DNA of 64,000 nt. Source: Lactarius indigo (taxonomy: Eukaryota > Basidiomycota > Agaricomycetes > Russulales > Russulaceae). The translations under genes were made by a program, and so were the position numbers. The stretch spans positions 124,001 to 188,000 of the forward strand of contig JAFKAC010000089.1 of NCBI GenBank assembly GCA_025766275.1. The letters run 5' to 3'. Position 1 is the first letter of the stretch; every line of letters starts with the position of its first letter. Shown here piece by piece: positions 1 to 12,421 of the stretch. Under the pieces are notes generated by a model. That model saw only the letters and a program-made list of their open reading frames with translations, was not told where the DNA came from and did not search any database.

Positions 1-1725
1 TGGACCCATTTTTTTCATTGTCAGGCTCAACTTGATCAGCAAGGAGGTGACTGACCATACTTTATATAATAAAATTGTGCTTATGTCATTGTCAATTGCA
101 CGCTCAATTTGTCTAAGGTGTGCAGGATTTGGGATATTAAAGTGGCGCATGCAGTCACACAGGCCTCCACATGGTGTGAGATAGTGTGAGTGTATTGAAC
201 GAGGCTACAAACATGTCCTTATAAAATCTCTAAGGCTGTGTGCCAATGCAGTGAGGTCAGGTATGCAAGCAGTGGGCAACACAGAGCCCTGGTTGAGGGT
301 AGTCAGAAATGGTTGTGCAATCTTCTTCACCACATGAAACTTCACAAGTGTGGCAACCTTTGTTGGGGAAGCACCATGTTCAAGTCTCTAAGGCCATGTG
401 CGATCATGGAATGCTGGGGAATGCAAATGAGGTGCCACACTGAACTCTCTAAGGCCTCATCCTCCATCTGACCCACACAGGTTGCTCATGAATGTCGTGC
501 TTACTCACATGTTTCAACAAATATACAAAAATAAATATATTTGCCTTTCACAACCGAGAGGTGTGTTTGGGGGTCTGACTAGATATTTTTATTGCTGGAG
601 CTGACTGATTTCTCCCACTCATCAGACAGAGGTTGCAAGTGGCCATTTCTGAGGTGCAACTTTGCACTGGATGGGCTCTAAATCAACTACTGGTTGGCTA
701 GACACTATGGGAAGGCACCCACTGTATCCCCTGGGTACTACATGGCCAGACAGTGGAACTGTCCTGAGCTTGCCCTGGGAAATGCAGCCTGAGGATTCCC
801 TAGTTACAACCTGTGATAGTTTTTGGCTGCTGGATGGCATGGTAAATGACAGGATATAATTGTGTTGGTGGATACAAGCACTGTGGGCTGACAGTTGTTG
901 GGCCTGGAGTTGGTTCTGGTTGCAACTGAGTGCCAGTTCCAGGTCTGCTTATGGATACATGCTGAATTGCACTCAGGTTGAAGTAAAGCCAACCTCAGGT
1001 TGATGTTCCCTCCAAGATCAGTTGGTAACAGATTGATCTGTATGCTGCCCTGAGTTTCACTCTGTGCATGGACCACAACAGCCTTATTTTATTTTAATTT
1101 CAAATCACATTTATTGTATACCCCATTATGATATGACACTACAACACAAAAGGGAAATGGGGGCAGGAATGAATGAATGGGACATAAAAAAAATGTACAG
1201 AAAGTTAATAAAATGGTAAACAATATAAACTAGAATGAGTAGATGCTGGGAATTTCCAGAGTTGAAGATATCTGGGAGGGATGGTGGTCAGCAAAAACCA
1301 GGTAAAAGACAGCCCCAGAAACAGCTCCTCAAGGGGAAAAATCCAGAAGATGTTGACTTAGGTGGAGGCCAGGGTAGTATTGACTCTTGAAAGGTCCAAA
1401 GCCCAAGGGTAGAGTTGATGGCCAAAGTATGAAGGAGCACTAAAGCCCAAAGGGTAGGAGGTCTGAGTTGTGGTGCTGGTACAAGTTCAAGTGAGGTGGC
1501 ACAATGAGTTTGAAACCAAGGCCTTGACCAAAGCAATGGAGTGCAAGACAAAGTCAGAGAATTGGCAATGGGAAGATGTGAAATAGAGGCCTGGGGGCAA
1601 CCAACAGACCAGGTTCTCAATAACTGGAGTGCCAATGCAGTTCAATTGACAGGTAGTCAGCACAAATCAGTGGACCTGCATGGTTTGCATCTGGTTTGAC
1701 ACCTTAATGACTTTACATACACAAA
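1..1725. other. Unassigned region, no supported gene
   Basis: Both strands hold only short overlapping reading frames with no recognisable domain, start context or homology to the transposons elsewhere in the window. Composition is ordinary and no LTR ends, terminal repeats or tRNA-like folds were recognised. It may be the decayed far part of whatever locus the KOW-like frame at 1726-2319 belongs to. Confidence 0.5.
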
Positions 1726-2319
1726 TCATACTTTAAGTACATTCGCCACATCCTCAACCATAAATGATGTTATTTCTCCAGAAGACTCAAGCTCAATGGT
1801 GCAGCACTCATGTTCCAACTTGAGCAGTTTCCCCACTTGTCCAGTGCAATGGCATCCAATAATGACAACCCTATTCCCTTCAGATGGTGTCTGAGGTATG
1901 AGGTTTGATGGGTTGATGGAAATTTGTGCCAGTCTCTTCCTTTGGACCACAGACATGATGACTTCATTTAGTTCTGGTAGAATCTTCTGGTTTCCCACAG
2001 GTACCGTCTTTGCCATGACTCCATTCAAATCAGTATGTGGAGACAGTGCTGGAACTCCCCAAACATGGAATGGAATGCATTCCTCCCTTAGCACTCCCTG
2101 GAATTCTTCTGAAAAGAGCCAGTGTATCCAGACTTTGGTGACTGATGACTTGCCCAGTCCTTGAGGCAAGACCTGAGAGTATGCTGTGTCCTCCTCAGGT
2201 TCTGCTGTTTCTGGTATGATGGCACAGTATACATCTTCTGGAGGGAGTGTACAGTTTAGATGACTTGGTGATGCTACTGGCATTGAAATAGGTCTGTCAG
2301 AAAGGCTTATGAGATGCAA
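1726..2319 (-). CDS. Hypothetical protein with KOW-like C-terminus
   Basis: This 197-residue frame runs from ATG to TGA. Residues of about 145-197 read as a KOW-type small beta-barrel: a GNRVVIIG turn, then alternating hydrophobic strands and the ending VEDVANVLKV, the usual pattern of KOW motifs in Spt5-like proteins. The N-terminal 140 residues are not recognised; they contain an acidic stretch (PETAEPEEDTAY). From general knowledge, KOW-domain proteins of unknown role are numerous and repeat-associated in some Agaricomycete genomes, which would fit the setting. The frame lies 156 bp from the edge of LTR-A at 2476, so the true N-terminus or upstream exons may have been cut away by that insertion. 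It could also be a chance frame in a decayed gene. Function is not assigned. Confidence 0.45.
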   Translation of the reverse strand: MHLISLSDRPISMPVASPSHLNCTLPPEDVYCAIIPETAEPEEDTAYSQVLPQGLGKSSVTKVWIHWLFSEEFQGVLREECIPFHVWGVPALSPHTDLNGVMAKTVPVGNQKILPELNEVIMSVVQRKRLAQISINPSNLIPQTPSEGNRVVIIGCHCTGQVGKLLKLEHECCTIELESSGEITSFMVEDVANVLKV

Positions 2320-2475
2320 GGAGCATTCACAGGTAACACATTATGTACTCCACTCAGAATTCACCATACTCAAAGTGTTGCTCTGCTAGACCATGTGATG
2401 CTACCTTCATGTCCAACTCAATGTCAACAAACACCATTTGGATCTTCAGCCTTGACAAGGCTGTGATACCCTTGA

Positions 2476-3057
2476 TGTTATGACTTCTTTCTTGGACTTG
2501 TCCTTTCTTTGACTTCTCTCCCACATCCCATTACTATACAAGCCCTGTACAATTATGTGGACTTTACTATTTAATGGTTCCTATTGCATGCCCTGCTTAT
2601 TGATGAACTCCTTTGATAAAGCTAGACATGTGCTAGTTTCTGTGTTGTTCTCACCCACGCACGATCCCATGTGATTCACCTTTGTTCTCATTATGACTTC
2701 CCTTTATTCCCTTTATGCCTTTCCCTTTGTTCTGTATTATGCTGATAACACCATCTATTTGTACGATGTGTACATATCATCAGCTATTTAAACCTAGTTC
2801 TACCTAGCTTGTATGGTAGACTAGACTTGTGTAATACTGCACTTGTCTAACAAAGGTTGCCTCTGAGCATTCCCTGTCTTGTGATCCCTTGTTTCTGCTA
2901 GGTCTTTGTGCCTTAGCTTCCCCTCTACAATCCAAGTGACTTGTGTCCTTGTGATCCTTGTGCATCATTCTACTGAAGTTGAGCCACTGAGCTTGTACTA
3001 CTGTGTATTGACTGACTTGATACAGGTCGTATCTAATGCCACTGTAGTGGCATTACA
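2476..3057 (+). repeat. LTR-A, 5' LTR of a family-A gypsy element
   Basis: The LTR begins TGTTATGAC and ends GGCATTACA, a decayed form of the TGTTACG...GTAACA termini kept by the copy at 58985-59565. Full-length relatives are at 14755-15343 and 58985-59565. It holds a TATA-like TATTTAAA (2785-2792). Starting 33 nt after that box is the 11-mer AGACTAGACTT (2818-2828), complementary to the primer site after the LTR. It is followed directly by family-A internal sequence, so it is a 5' LTR and not a solo copy. Confidence 0.85.
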
Positions 3058-3059
3058 TT

Positions 3060-3070
3060 AAGTCTAGTCT
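3060..3070 (+). promoter_or_regulatory. Self-priming primer-binding site of family A
   Basis: AAGTCTAGTCT lies two bases after the LTR end and is the exact reverse complement of the LTR 11-mer at 2818-2828, the expected 5' end of the transcript. This matches the Tf1-type arrangement in which the mRNA 5' end folds back and primes minus-strand synthesis. No tRNA-type TGG primer site is seen. Confidence 0.6.
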
Positions 3071-3105
3071 CCTTGCACACTGTGGCTCTCACCAGCTGAA
3101 GCAGA

Positions 3106-4907
3106 ACCAAGTTTGTTCAGGAGTTCCTGGACCAGCACCCCCAAGATGACCTCTGACCCTCTGTCAAAGGAGCTGCCCTTTGGAGAAATACTCCACATGA
3201 CGAAGGATACTATGTCTTCGACCCAGACAAAACACTTATGACCCTATCAAATACATTGAAGACCAGCACGTCTGGGCTTATGTTGCCTACTCCAATAGAA
3301 AACACTCCTGATACACTATCAAACCAGTACCATAATCACTTGGACTAGGACCAGGAAAAGGAAATATTCAAGCAATCAATGCTGACTCCAACATCAAAGA
3401 ACCTGACACCAACTCTGAAGATGAGAATAACCCAGCACATACCCCTACTATCACCAGACCAATTGACTTCACATCATATGCCAACATGTCCACCACACAA
3501 CTCTCAACCACCCTCACCAGTACCACAGGAGGACAACTTGCCACAAGCTCATCAGTGGCGGTGCATCCCTCAGGTAGTGGAGGACAACCTTTGGGAGGAG
3601 GTGTGCCATCAGGTGGAAGTGGGCCTCCAGGAGGCACAGGGGGCAATTCTGGAGGCAGTGCACCTGGAAGTGGAGGCGGTGCACCTGGAGGTGGAGGCAG
3701 TGTTGGAGGTGCCACTGCCACAGCCAGAGGAGCCCCACCCCCCAATGGACAACTTGGAGGAAACCCCCCTCTGGAAATCACAGGAGAAAGAGAAACCAGC
3801 TGGGTGTTCCTTAATGCCTTCTCCCTCTACCGGGGAATGAACCCACATGTTCAACAATTGGTGCTCCCTTATTCACGAGCTATGACTCTACTGTCCTACA
3901 TCTGAGGACCTTTTGTGGATGACTGGGTAGAAGAACAAATCCAATGGTTGGTTGACCAACTGGCTGGAGGAGTAGCAATGAATGAAGAAAATCTCTGGAA
4001 TACTATAGAGACACACTTCATCCAAGCCTACACTGACACTACTCAGCAACAGAAAGCACGCCACACTATCCAAATGCTTTGAATGGATAAGGAAGACATT
4101 GACACATATGTCACCAAATTCTCCAACCTGGCAAACAGGGTTGGGTGTAACAAGGATGAAGCCACCACTTTGGAAATCTTCCAGAAAGGACTACCAGTGC
4201 CACTGGTCATGAACGCAATCAAATTTCACCATCCAATAACATGGGATGACTGGAAATCCACAGTCACCCTTCAACAAGCTGAATACCTTCTCCTCAAAGA
4301 TAAGCTCACAAAGGGAAGAAACAATAAGAGGGGTGGAGCATCCAGGGACCAATGGTTATCTACCCTGAACAAGAACAAAGATCCAAATGCAATGGATGTT
4401 AGCCACACCCAAGCTCAAGCAGCCATGACAGATGATGAAAAGAAGCAGCTCCAAAAAGAGGTTAGATGCTTCCAAAGCTGAGGACAAGGGCACATTTCAT
4501 GCTTTTGCCCCCAAAAGCCAGCAACAACCATCAAAGCAACAGACACCACCACTCTTACTACCGCTACTATATCTATGACCTCCTCTTAACCTCTCTCAAA
4601 TGAAGAACAAGCAGAGGTACAAGTTGCTGCTCTGTTTGTGCAAAGCCCCGAAGTCCACAAACTCATGGTGGACAAACTATTTTGACAAAAGAAGGATTTT
4701 CTGAACACTTGAACCTGGCAGCCTGGGCTAGAGCACTAAAACTTAGTGTGTACAATAGCAGATTCCGATCTATGCAAATTCCAGTTCTTTTCAAATCTGC
4801 TCACACAATGGCCAAACGAAATGTCCTGATTGATTCTGGGGCAACAGACAATTTCATAAGCGTGAATCTCTTGAGACGACTCAGAATCACCTGTCTCCCC
4901 ATAGAAC
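3106..4907 (+). pseudogene. gag: Family-A gypsy gag-protease, truncated
   Basis: The frame is broken by several stops, mainly TGA. The N-terminal part precedes a Gly/Ser-rich linker (about 3570-3710). A capsid-like retrotransposon gag domain follows at about 3780-4450. At 4467-4508 is a damaged CCHC knuckle: the second Cys codon reads AGC (Ser) and the next codon is TGA, while the GQGH core and last Cys remain. The protease begins near 4740 with DSGATDNFIS; its catalytic Asp codon is at 4832-4834. The frame ends at 4907, where the copia LTR begins. No reverse transcriptase or integrase of this copy was found on the far side of the copia element. It is a dead 5' fragment. Confidence 0.8.
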
Positions 4908-5163
4908 TGTTAGAATGCGACCTATAGAGGGCCCTTGAGTCACAGAGGACACAAGGGGACTGCAGAGGAGGACATAAGACTATATTGATCAAAGTAAAAC
5001 TAGTTACTCACCTGCAGAGGAGGATATAAGACTAAAGGGATATTTTCCGTCCTCTGCAGGATATATCAACCTGACTAAGCATATCTAAATAAGGTAACTC
5101 GACTTAGAGCAATGTACAGTCACAGAATAGGTGAAAACAGTGATGCTTTAGCCACAAATAACA
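4908..5163 (-). repeat. Copia LTR (3' LTR of copy 1)
   Basis: Read on the minus strand the LTR starts TGTTATTTGTGGC and ends GCGTTCTAACA-like (GCATTCTAACA), with 5-bp TGTTA/TAACA inverted ends. It is about 256 bp, longer than the 204-bp solo copy at 36820-37023, because a block around CTGCAGAGGAGGA...AAGACTA is present twice with about 25 bp of new sequence between. It directly follows the copia coding region in the minus direction, so it is the 3' LTR. It interrupts the family-A protease. Confidence 0.85.
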
Positions 5164-5173
5164 CTCCCCCATG
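5164..5173 (-). promoter_or_regulatory. Polypurine tract of copia copy 1
   Basis: On the minus strand CATGGGGGAG directly abuts the TGTTATTTG start of the 3' LTR, the expected place for the plus-strand primer of reverse transcription. Copy 2 keeps the same tract at about 40769-40778. Confidence 0.7.
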
Positions 5174-5194
5174 AATGTGCAGTGCTCTAAGTTC

Positions 5195-8100
5195 CTAACT
5201 GAATAATCCAAGCATCTTAGCACACTTCTCAACCTTGAATCGGTCAAGAGCCTTTGTAAAGATGTCAGCAGCCATCTCCTGTGTTGTCACAAAGCTGGGA
5301 CTGATTACACCATCTTGAACAGCATCCCTCAGCCAAAATAGGCGAAGACAGAGGTGCTTCATCTTGCTATGATGCTCTGGGTTCTTGCTCACTGCAATGG
5401 CTGATTGATTGTCCATCTTCAGCAGTGAAGGACCAGAGATCTTGTAGCCAAGCTCCCCCATGAACTGGCACATCCAGAGCATCTCCTTGCCAGCCTCAAC
5501 AGCAGAGATGTGCTCTGCTTCAGTTGTGGACAAGGCAACCAAGGGCTGCAACTTGGAGCTCCAAGACACCGCTCCAGAGCCAATCTTGACCACATATCCA
5601 CCAGTTGACTTGCCATTGTCCGGGTTTCCACCATGATCAGCATCTGAGTAAGTGATGAATGGCTCAGGCGAAGTGGAGGGCTTGTAGACAAGCTTGTGGT
5701 TGATTGTACCCTTCAAATAGCGAAGCACATGCTTGGCTGCTTGCCAATGAGCTGGACCCAGGGTTGGAATTGAATCTGGCAAGCACTCCGGCAGCATAGG
5801 CAATGTCTGGCCTTGTGGTGACTGCCAGATACATCAGGCAGCCTACAACAGAGATGTAGGGGTATTGACACATTTCTGAGGCTTCTGCATCGTTCTGGGG
5901 GCACATGGAGGTGGAAAGACGTGTCCCAGGGTTGAGAGGAGTGGAGACAGGCTTGGAATCGCTCAGACCATGCTCCTGAAGCAGATTGGAGATGTACTGG
6001 CTCTGGGAGATGGAAAGGCAATGATTGGGACGATCTCTGTGGATTTCTAGGCCAAGTAATTGGGTGGTAGGGCCAAGATCTCGAAGTTTGAAGTGAGTAG
6101 AGAGCTCTTGGACAATTGAATCAATCTTGGCTCCATCCTTGCAGGCAAGCGTGATATCATCAATAAACACAGGCATTAGGACCCTGACATCATCCCTGAG
6201 GTAGATGTACAGCCCATGGTCAGATTGGACATGATTGAAGCCCATAGAAGTGAGCACAGAGTGAAGGGTCTTGTTCCAGACCCTGCCTGCTTGCTTCAAG
6301 CCATATAATGACTTTCTCAGCTTGCAGACATGATCTGGACCACCCACTTCAAATCCCTCAGGCTGCAGCATGTAGATCTCTTCCTCCAGAGTGCCTGCCA
6401 TTGAGATAAGCATGAGAGATGTCAATGGAGCAAAGTCTTATGCTTGACCTTCATGAACCATCTGGAGCCAATTGCACGCTTCCCAGGTGGCAATTTGATG
6501 ATCTCCCAAGTGCCATTGAGTCTGTGAGCCTCCATCTCTTCCTCACAAACCTTATGCCACAGATCTGCATTAGAGCGACGCTGGGACTGACTGTAGGATG
6601 TGGGCTCAGCTGTGGATGCTACACCAGCCTGGATGACGTCAAGGGGATCATCAGAGTCATCATCCTCGTCTGAGGAGAGAACTGCTGGTGTGGGCTCCCT
6701 TGGCTGCTTGTAGCAATCTGGAACAGCCCATTGCTCTGGCAGCCACTCATCTCTAGGACATCTGGAGTGTTGGGGACAAGAGGGAGGAGGAGGATGATGA
6801 GGGAGGTGAGCTGGGGGTGTTGAAGATGATGAAGATGAAGGAGGAAGTGAATGATAAATGGACTGAGGTGTCTGTGAGTGAAGAGGGGCTGAAGCGATGC
6901 TTGGAGGCGAAATGGGAGGAACAAGAGGGCAGATCAGAGTCAGTAGATCCATCTCCCCCATGAACTGGCATCTGTGACTCAAATGGAGCATCCAGGATGT
7001 CATCTGAGAAGTCTGGGAGCAAAATGGAAGCAGGAGGTGTGTCAAGAAGGGAATCAAGACTCGGGGGAGGCAGGTGGAGTACAGAGTGAGTCTGGAGCAT
7101 GAAAAAGTGTTCGTCAAAGTCAGCCCTCTCTGAGATGACCACCTTCTTGGTCAAAGGATTGTAGAACTTCCATCCCTTGTATCCCTGAGGATATCTATCC
7201 AATGAATACACACTTCTCCATGTGTGATCCAAGGCTCCCAAGTGGTCGCTTATCTCTCTGGATCAGCACATAAGCAGTACAGCCCCAGACACGAAGCCTA
7301 GACAGATCTGGCTTGCTCCCAATGAATGCCTCATGAGGTGTGCTGCCTGGGACCGCTGAAGTGACCAGTTTGTTGCTAGTGTGAATGAAAGTGGCCAGAA
7401 CTTCGCCCCAGAAGGCTGTGGGCATCCCAGACTCATGCAGCATCGAAATGACACCTTCTATTGTCCTGTTGGCCCTCTCAGCCACTCCATTCTGCTGAGG
7501 CCGATTCCTGGCAGTGTACTGCCTCTGGATGCCATGCTCAATGCAGAACACTTCAAACTCGCCAGACATGTACTCCCTACCTTTATCTTCCCTCAGAGTG
7601 CCCAGTATCGCTCCAGTGACATTCTCAGCCCAAGACTTGAACTGTTTGAAGGCAGCAAATGTCTCAGACTTTCGCCTCAAGAGGTAAACAGCCTTGAAGT
7701 GAGAGAAGTTGTCGATGAATGTGACCCAATTGCAGTACCCTTGGTGTGTAGACACCTTGACAGGGCCATGGACGTTGCTATGGACCAATTGAAGCGGTTT
7801 TGAGGCTCTGGAGGTTGAAGTTGGAAAGGGATCCGCATGCATCTTGCCAGCTTTGCAGGCTTCACATACTGGATCAGGATCTGCTTGTGAATTGAGCTTA
7901 AAACCAGTCACCAGGTTGCCTGAGAGCAGCTTCTTGATGCCTGCCAAGTGATGGTGGCAGAGGCGATGATGCCAGAGGTCCCAGTCCAATGGGAGGGTGG
8001 TAGCAGATGATAATGAGGTGAACTCCTCCACTGGAATGGTGTTCCCCACAAGATATGCAGCATTTGAAGGTCCAGTCTTCGCTTGGAAGGCAATCCTGTT

Positions 8101-8550
8101 GTCCCTGATGAAGTGTAGGGTGTCCTTCTCAATGGAGATGATGAAACGGCGATGGAGAGTGAGATATAACACAGACAATAGATTACTGCAGAGTGCAGGG
8201 ACATATAGGACATTAGTGAGCTCTAGAGGTGCCATTTCTTTGCCATTCACCACAGGATTGAAGCGGTCCGACCCCACCCCTTCAGAATAGACCACAGACC
8301 CATCAGCCAGCCTAATTTCGACTCTATGCGGCTTCAAATTGCGGATCCAATGACGATTGAATGTCATATGAGCTGAGGCACCAGTGTCTGCATTCCATGA
8401 AGTGTGAGAGTCATTCTGGAGAGCAGAAAATAGGGCACTTGCTGATGCAGCTGAAGCGGACTGTGGAGCTTCTGGAGGTGACTGAGACGAGATGGTGGCA
8501 GGTGAAGCTGTGGAGGATGAAGGGGGATTGATCTGGCGCATGAGGTGCAA
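5195..8550 (-). pseudogene. pol: Ty1/copia pol polyprotein, copy 1 (5'-truncated)
   Basis: The domain order, protease-integrase-RT-RNase H, is diagnostic of Ty1/copia. From the 5' side on the minus strand: protease motif DTGAS (near 8370-8390); GAG-pre-integrase HHCC (HHRLCHHH...CEACKAGK); integrase core with Asp in TFIDNFSHF, Asp in REDKGREY and Glu in QNGVAERANR (to about 7195); a proline/serine-rich linker (about 6620-7100); RT with FIDD in place of YVDD; and RNase H ending at 5195 (frame 5195-5803). Frameshifts separate these blocks. Compared with copy 2 (40779-43203), about 165 bp of RT is deleted near 6440 and a 4-bp insertion lies near 6395. Gag and the 5' LTR are missing. The element is inactive. 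Confidence 0.85.
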
Positions 8551-11500
8551 TATGTCAATGCAAAAGATGTTGATCATTTCCCTGGCTGCTCCCAGTTGAC
8601 TTTCCTTTTTGTTGGATCTTGAGATGGTCATGTCAATAGTTGTGTTATAGCTGTTCAATGTGTGTGTATGTTGCTGCTGGCCCAGATACAACATGGTGCC
8701 TGACTTGGCCAACTCTTGGTGCACCTCTGTATCTGTGGCAAAGATGTCAAGCAATCCAATACTATTGCTCTCTTGGTCTGCTCATTGGAGTTGGAATTGT
8801 AAGGCTGTATTTGAATTTAATTGGTTGGGGGTTTTCCGTGGTTGCTTTGCCACAAATGCACAAGGTGCCATTAGTGAGGTGGCTGGGAAAGCACAGACAG
8901 GGTAAATGTTGTGAAAGCCTAGACATCTAATGCTCATGTAATGTTCATGCAATGCACTATGCGTGCCCATTGAAGATATGCACTCAATCTTAATGCTATG
9001 TACATTGCTTCTCTGCCACTCAGACCTGCTCAGCACCATCTCCAGGGGCCACCACTATGGTGTGAGGGAGTGCAAGTTGTAGTGGCAGCAATTGGTTGAT
9101 AACATTGCCTGAATGTGTAGTGATATTGAGGTGCACAGTGAGAGTCACCTCCACCTGCCATCCTATCCTCCTCATCTGTGGAAGGTAAACAACAGTTAAT
9201 AGCACAAAGGAGGGGACTCACCAGGTTTTCCAAAGGTCCAATGACTTTCCTTTTAACCCAGTCCCAGGCAAGCTGAAAGAGTGAGTGAGCAATTTGTGTC
9301 AAGATCTTGGTCTGGTAAGCAAGTTGCTTGTTGGAAAGGGTATGAGTCACTCACCATTTGAAGACTAGTGTCTGAGGGGTGGGGATGTGAAACAGGTGTC
9401 AATGCATGAGGAGAACGAGTGCCCACATTGATGGGGAGAACAAGCACCCAGGGGCTCCTTGAATTGCCAGTGTGGTTTTGCCCACCCCTGGATGGATTGA
9501 AGACAAGTACACACTGTACTGGTGGTTTTTTTCATTCAAGTCTGTTGTCAGGTCTGTGTGCATGACATTGCTCTCCCTTGTCACCAAGGGGACCTTGTCC
9601 GCCTCTGCCAGCACCATTATATGCCTGCAAATGAACAGTTGTCATTGATGTCTTTGATTGTCCCCTGGAGATCCCAACTTCCCTTCATAGTGGGCTATTT
9701 GCCTGGCTGGTCCCCCTTGCCACCCAGCCCCTCACCTTATAAATGCACTGTTCCTGATGAATCTGCAAACTTCTATAAGGAGGATGACTGATCCCTTCCT
9801 CAATTTTCTGGGCCTTAAGTGGGGTGTTGGAGAGGGCATTGCACTTATATACTCCTTTTCATGATACATTGACACTGAAAAAGTTATAATTAACAACCAA
9901 TAGACTACTTGAGTTAAGTTCTCTTTGGGTATGAGACACTGCATGCACGCATGCACATAATCTTTGTAACTCTCAAACCCACACACTCTGGCCCCACCAC
10001 ACTATCAATACCTATCCCCACAACTTGCTGGACCTGCCAATGAGACCACTTTAAGATGTAGGATTCAGGGTGTGAACCCAACCCATGAAGACACAACTTA
10101 TACAGGATGTGCATGGATGTGTGTGCCAACCAGGAAGTTGTGCTATTCCCTTCTGGGGGGTGGGAGGGGCTTAGATGGACAAGTGGGAGGTGGGAGCAGC
10201 AGAGCATAGGAGTTGGCAATACTGTGACTATGGCCATGGGATATAGCTGGGATATAAATATATCCTTATCTCCAATATTGGGCCAATTGATCTCTATCTG
10301 CTGATTATTGCCAGCATATAAGTTGACTATTCTTATTCTAAACTTGCAGTTGGATTTGTAGACTCCATTTACATCTCATTTTATTTAATATAAATGGATG
10401 TCTTTACAAACACTGCTGCATTAAGCTAATTAAAGCTTGTTAAGACCAAATTAATAGAGTGGGATATGTCTATATAATGTGCCCAATCATTTGCATCAGC
10501 TGATCTAACAATTAAGTTTACATGCATTCAGAAATAATAAGAGCTCTCTTAAGCAAGGGACTAACTTCTAATTGTTTGAGTGTTTTTAGTTATAATTACT
10601 CAACACATAAGGAGAGGTCTACAAATTATTCCCTCATCTCAATATAATTTGCAATAACAATCAAGTCAACTTAGTGGTCAATTTTTTGGACATTAATCGA
10701 TCCCTTAGTTGACTATAAGCAGACTCCACTTACCTGCTCCTGCCTGTTGTGTGAGGAGTCTTTGTAATTTTGCACAAGCTTCAGCACTGTGCCATATATC
10801 ACAAAAATTGGGCAGTGGTTTATAATAAATTATAATGACATGATGTGATATGATGTCACCCAAACCTTCTAACTCATCTAAGAGATCATGAGTTCTTATA
10901 AACAAGTTTATAATTTGCTTGTCAGATCTGTCAGTTGCATTATAATCAATCATAAGGCCTCAGAATTTATTAAAAGGAACACACAGTATTACCAGACCAA
11001 TCACCTGATTATAAATCACAATATGATTATAATATACATGATAAGAATACTGTAATTATCTTCTTTCTTATTGTCCATCTTATCTTCCTTATCTTCCTTC
11101 TTATTCTCTTACCAATATTCAAACTATTATTATTTTTGTCTTATATTCTAATCCCCTTTTATTAATCTCCCATCAAACTACACACAATGATTATTAGACA
11201 CATGTGGTTGTGGTGGCTTGCATGGATGCTGATGCTGTGTTGTAGGGAATGCCTAATGAGGATTGGAGGTGATGGTGATGTGATAGCTGTGTGACCTGTG
11301 GACAGTGTCAAGGTATTGGGAGCACCATTAGCAACAGTGGCAAAAGTGACCAGAAGCTTGCAAGATGTACCTGGCTTGTGACAGGGAGAGTGTTTCCTTT
11401 CATCACACAAGCATGCTGTGTTGTCAACCCTTGTTGACCTCAATCAGAGACCACTGTGAGGTGGTGACTACCATGCTCTGCCTATGTGCATTGACATTTG

Positions 11501-12421
11501 CCAGGCCTGCATGCACCCTCAATCCCACAAGAGGCTCCTTGTCCACCTGTGTGCCATCACTCTCATCATTGTCCATAGGCAGCCATGGGTGCAATTTATG
11601 CCACTGCTCCATGACTGGGGATGTCAGTGGGTGCAGTTACATGTCAGGTTTGCACATCTTTCTGTTATAAGGAGTCAGGAACACTGAGGGGTGTAATGCG
11701 ATAATGCATGTGTTGAGCTTTGGCTCAGCATAGTTGACACTCTTGCACATGTGGCCCATCATTGAGCCCTCAAGTGTTGGCAGTTGGGAGGGGTATTGGC
11801 GGCAGACTTGAATTGTGCAGTGTAGGTAGGTGTGATGGTGCTGGTGTAGTGAAGGTGTTGATGATGATGGGCAGGTCAAGCTGTAAGTGAGCACAGATGA
11901 TGGCATATCTGAATCCATATCTGGCTGCAGTCATTGGTGGTCTTGATCTGGGGGGAGGGTCCAGGGGGATGACTAGTCAGTAAAACTAATTTCACAGTAG
12001 GTTTAGCAAGGAGATTAAATACTGGAAATGTTTGTGTCAAGACCCAGTCAACATGTGTGTCCCAAGAGATGAGGCCATGAACAGTATAGCTCTGGGAGGG
12101 TGTCAATGGCAAAGTGATGGGCTTACATTGTATCATGTGCTCTGAGTGGAGCACAGGGATTCAGAAGGTAGCTTGGATAAGATGCTGGATGCCAGACCAT
12201 TGATGGGAGGAGTTAACATTGATGGTGAGGCTGGAGAAGAGGAAGGGAGTGTGAATGGTGGTCTAATTAAAGTAATAAGAGCAAGAGAACAGACATGACT
12301 CAGACATCTCAATTTCAACTTTCTGATCATGTGCTGTTGCCAGAAAGAAATCAATTGTTGTTGATTCAAAAATATAGGGACATTGTAGGGAAAGAAGAAC
12401 ATGAATGTATCTATGCTAGTA
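8551..12421. other. Gene-poor region between copia copy 1 and hypothetical ORF
   Basis: No supported gene. On the minus strand the frame that contains the copia protease continues to 8754, but the part beyond about 8550 does not look like copia gag and is probably unrelated flanking sequence. Short frames through 9000-12420 have no recognisable domain. From about 10300 to 11160 the sequence turns markedly AT-rich (annotated separately). The single-copy or repeat nature of the rest cannot be judged here. Confidence 0.5.
10300..11160. repeat. AT-rich dispersed repeat, copy 1
   Basis: A long AT-rich tract with many TTATAAT/ATTATAA words. The segment near 10936-10955 (CATTATAATCAATCATAAG) is almost identical to one at about 20179-20198 (CATTATAATCTATCATAAG), and both tracts carry repeated GATTATAA words. 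This suggests a shared AT-rich repeat family rather than chance composition. No terminal repeats or reading frame were recognised. Confidence 0.35.

Noticed and set aside
1288..1635. 115-codon minus-strand frame
   Set aside because: No recognisable domain, biased composition (Leu/Trp/Pro), no second copy in the window; within chance for this length.
3486..3905. Gly-rich frame as a structural (silk- or cell-wall-like) protein
   Set aside because: It is the linker part of family-A gag, with the capsid domain continuing after it and a homologous copy at 15383-16244.
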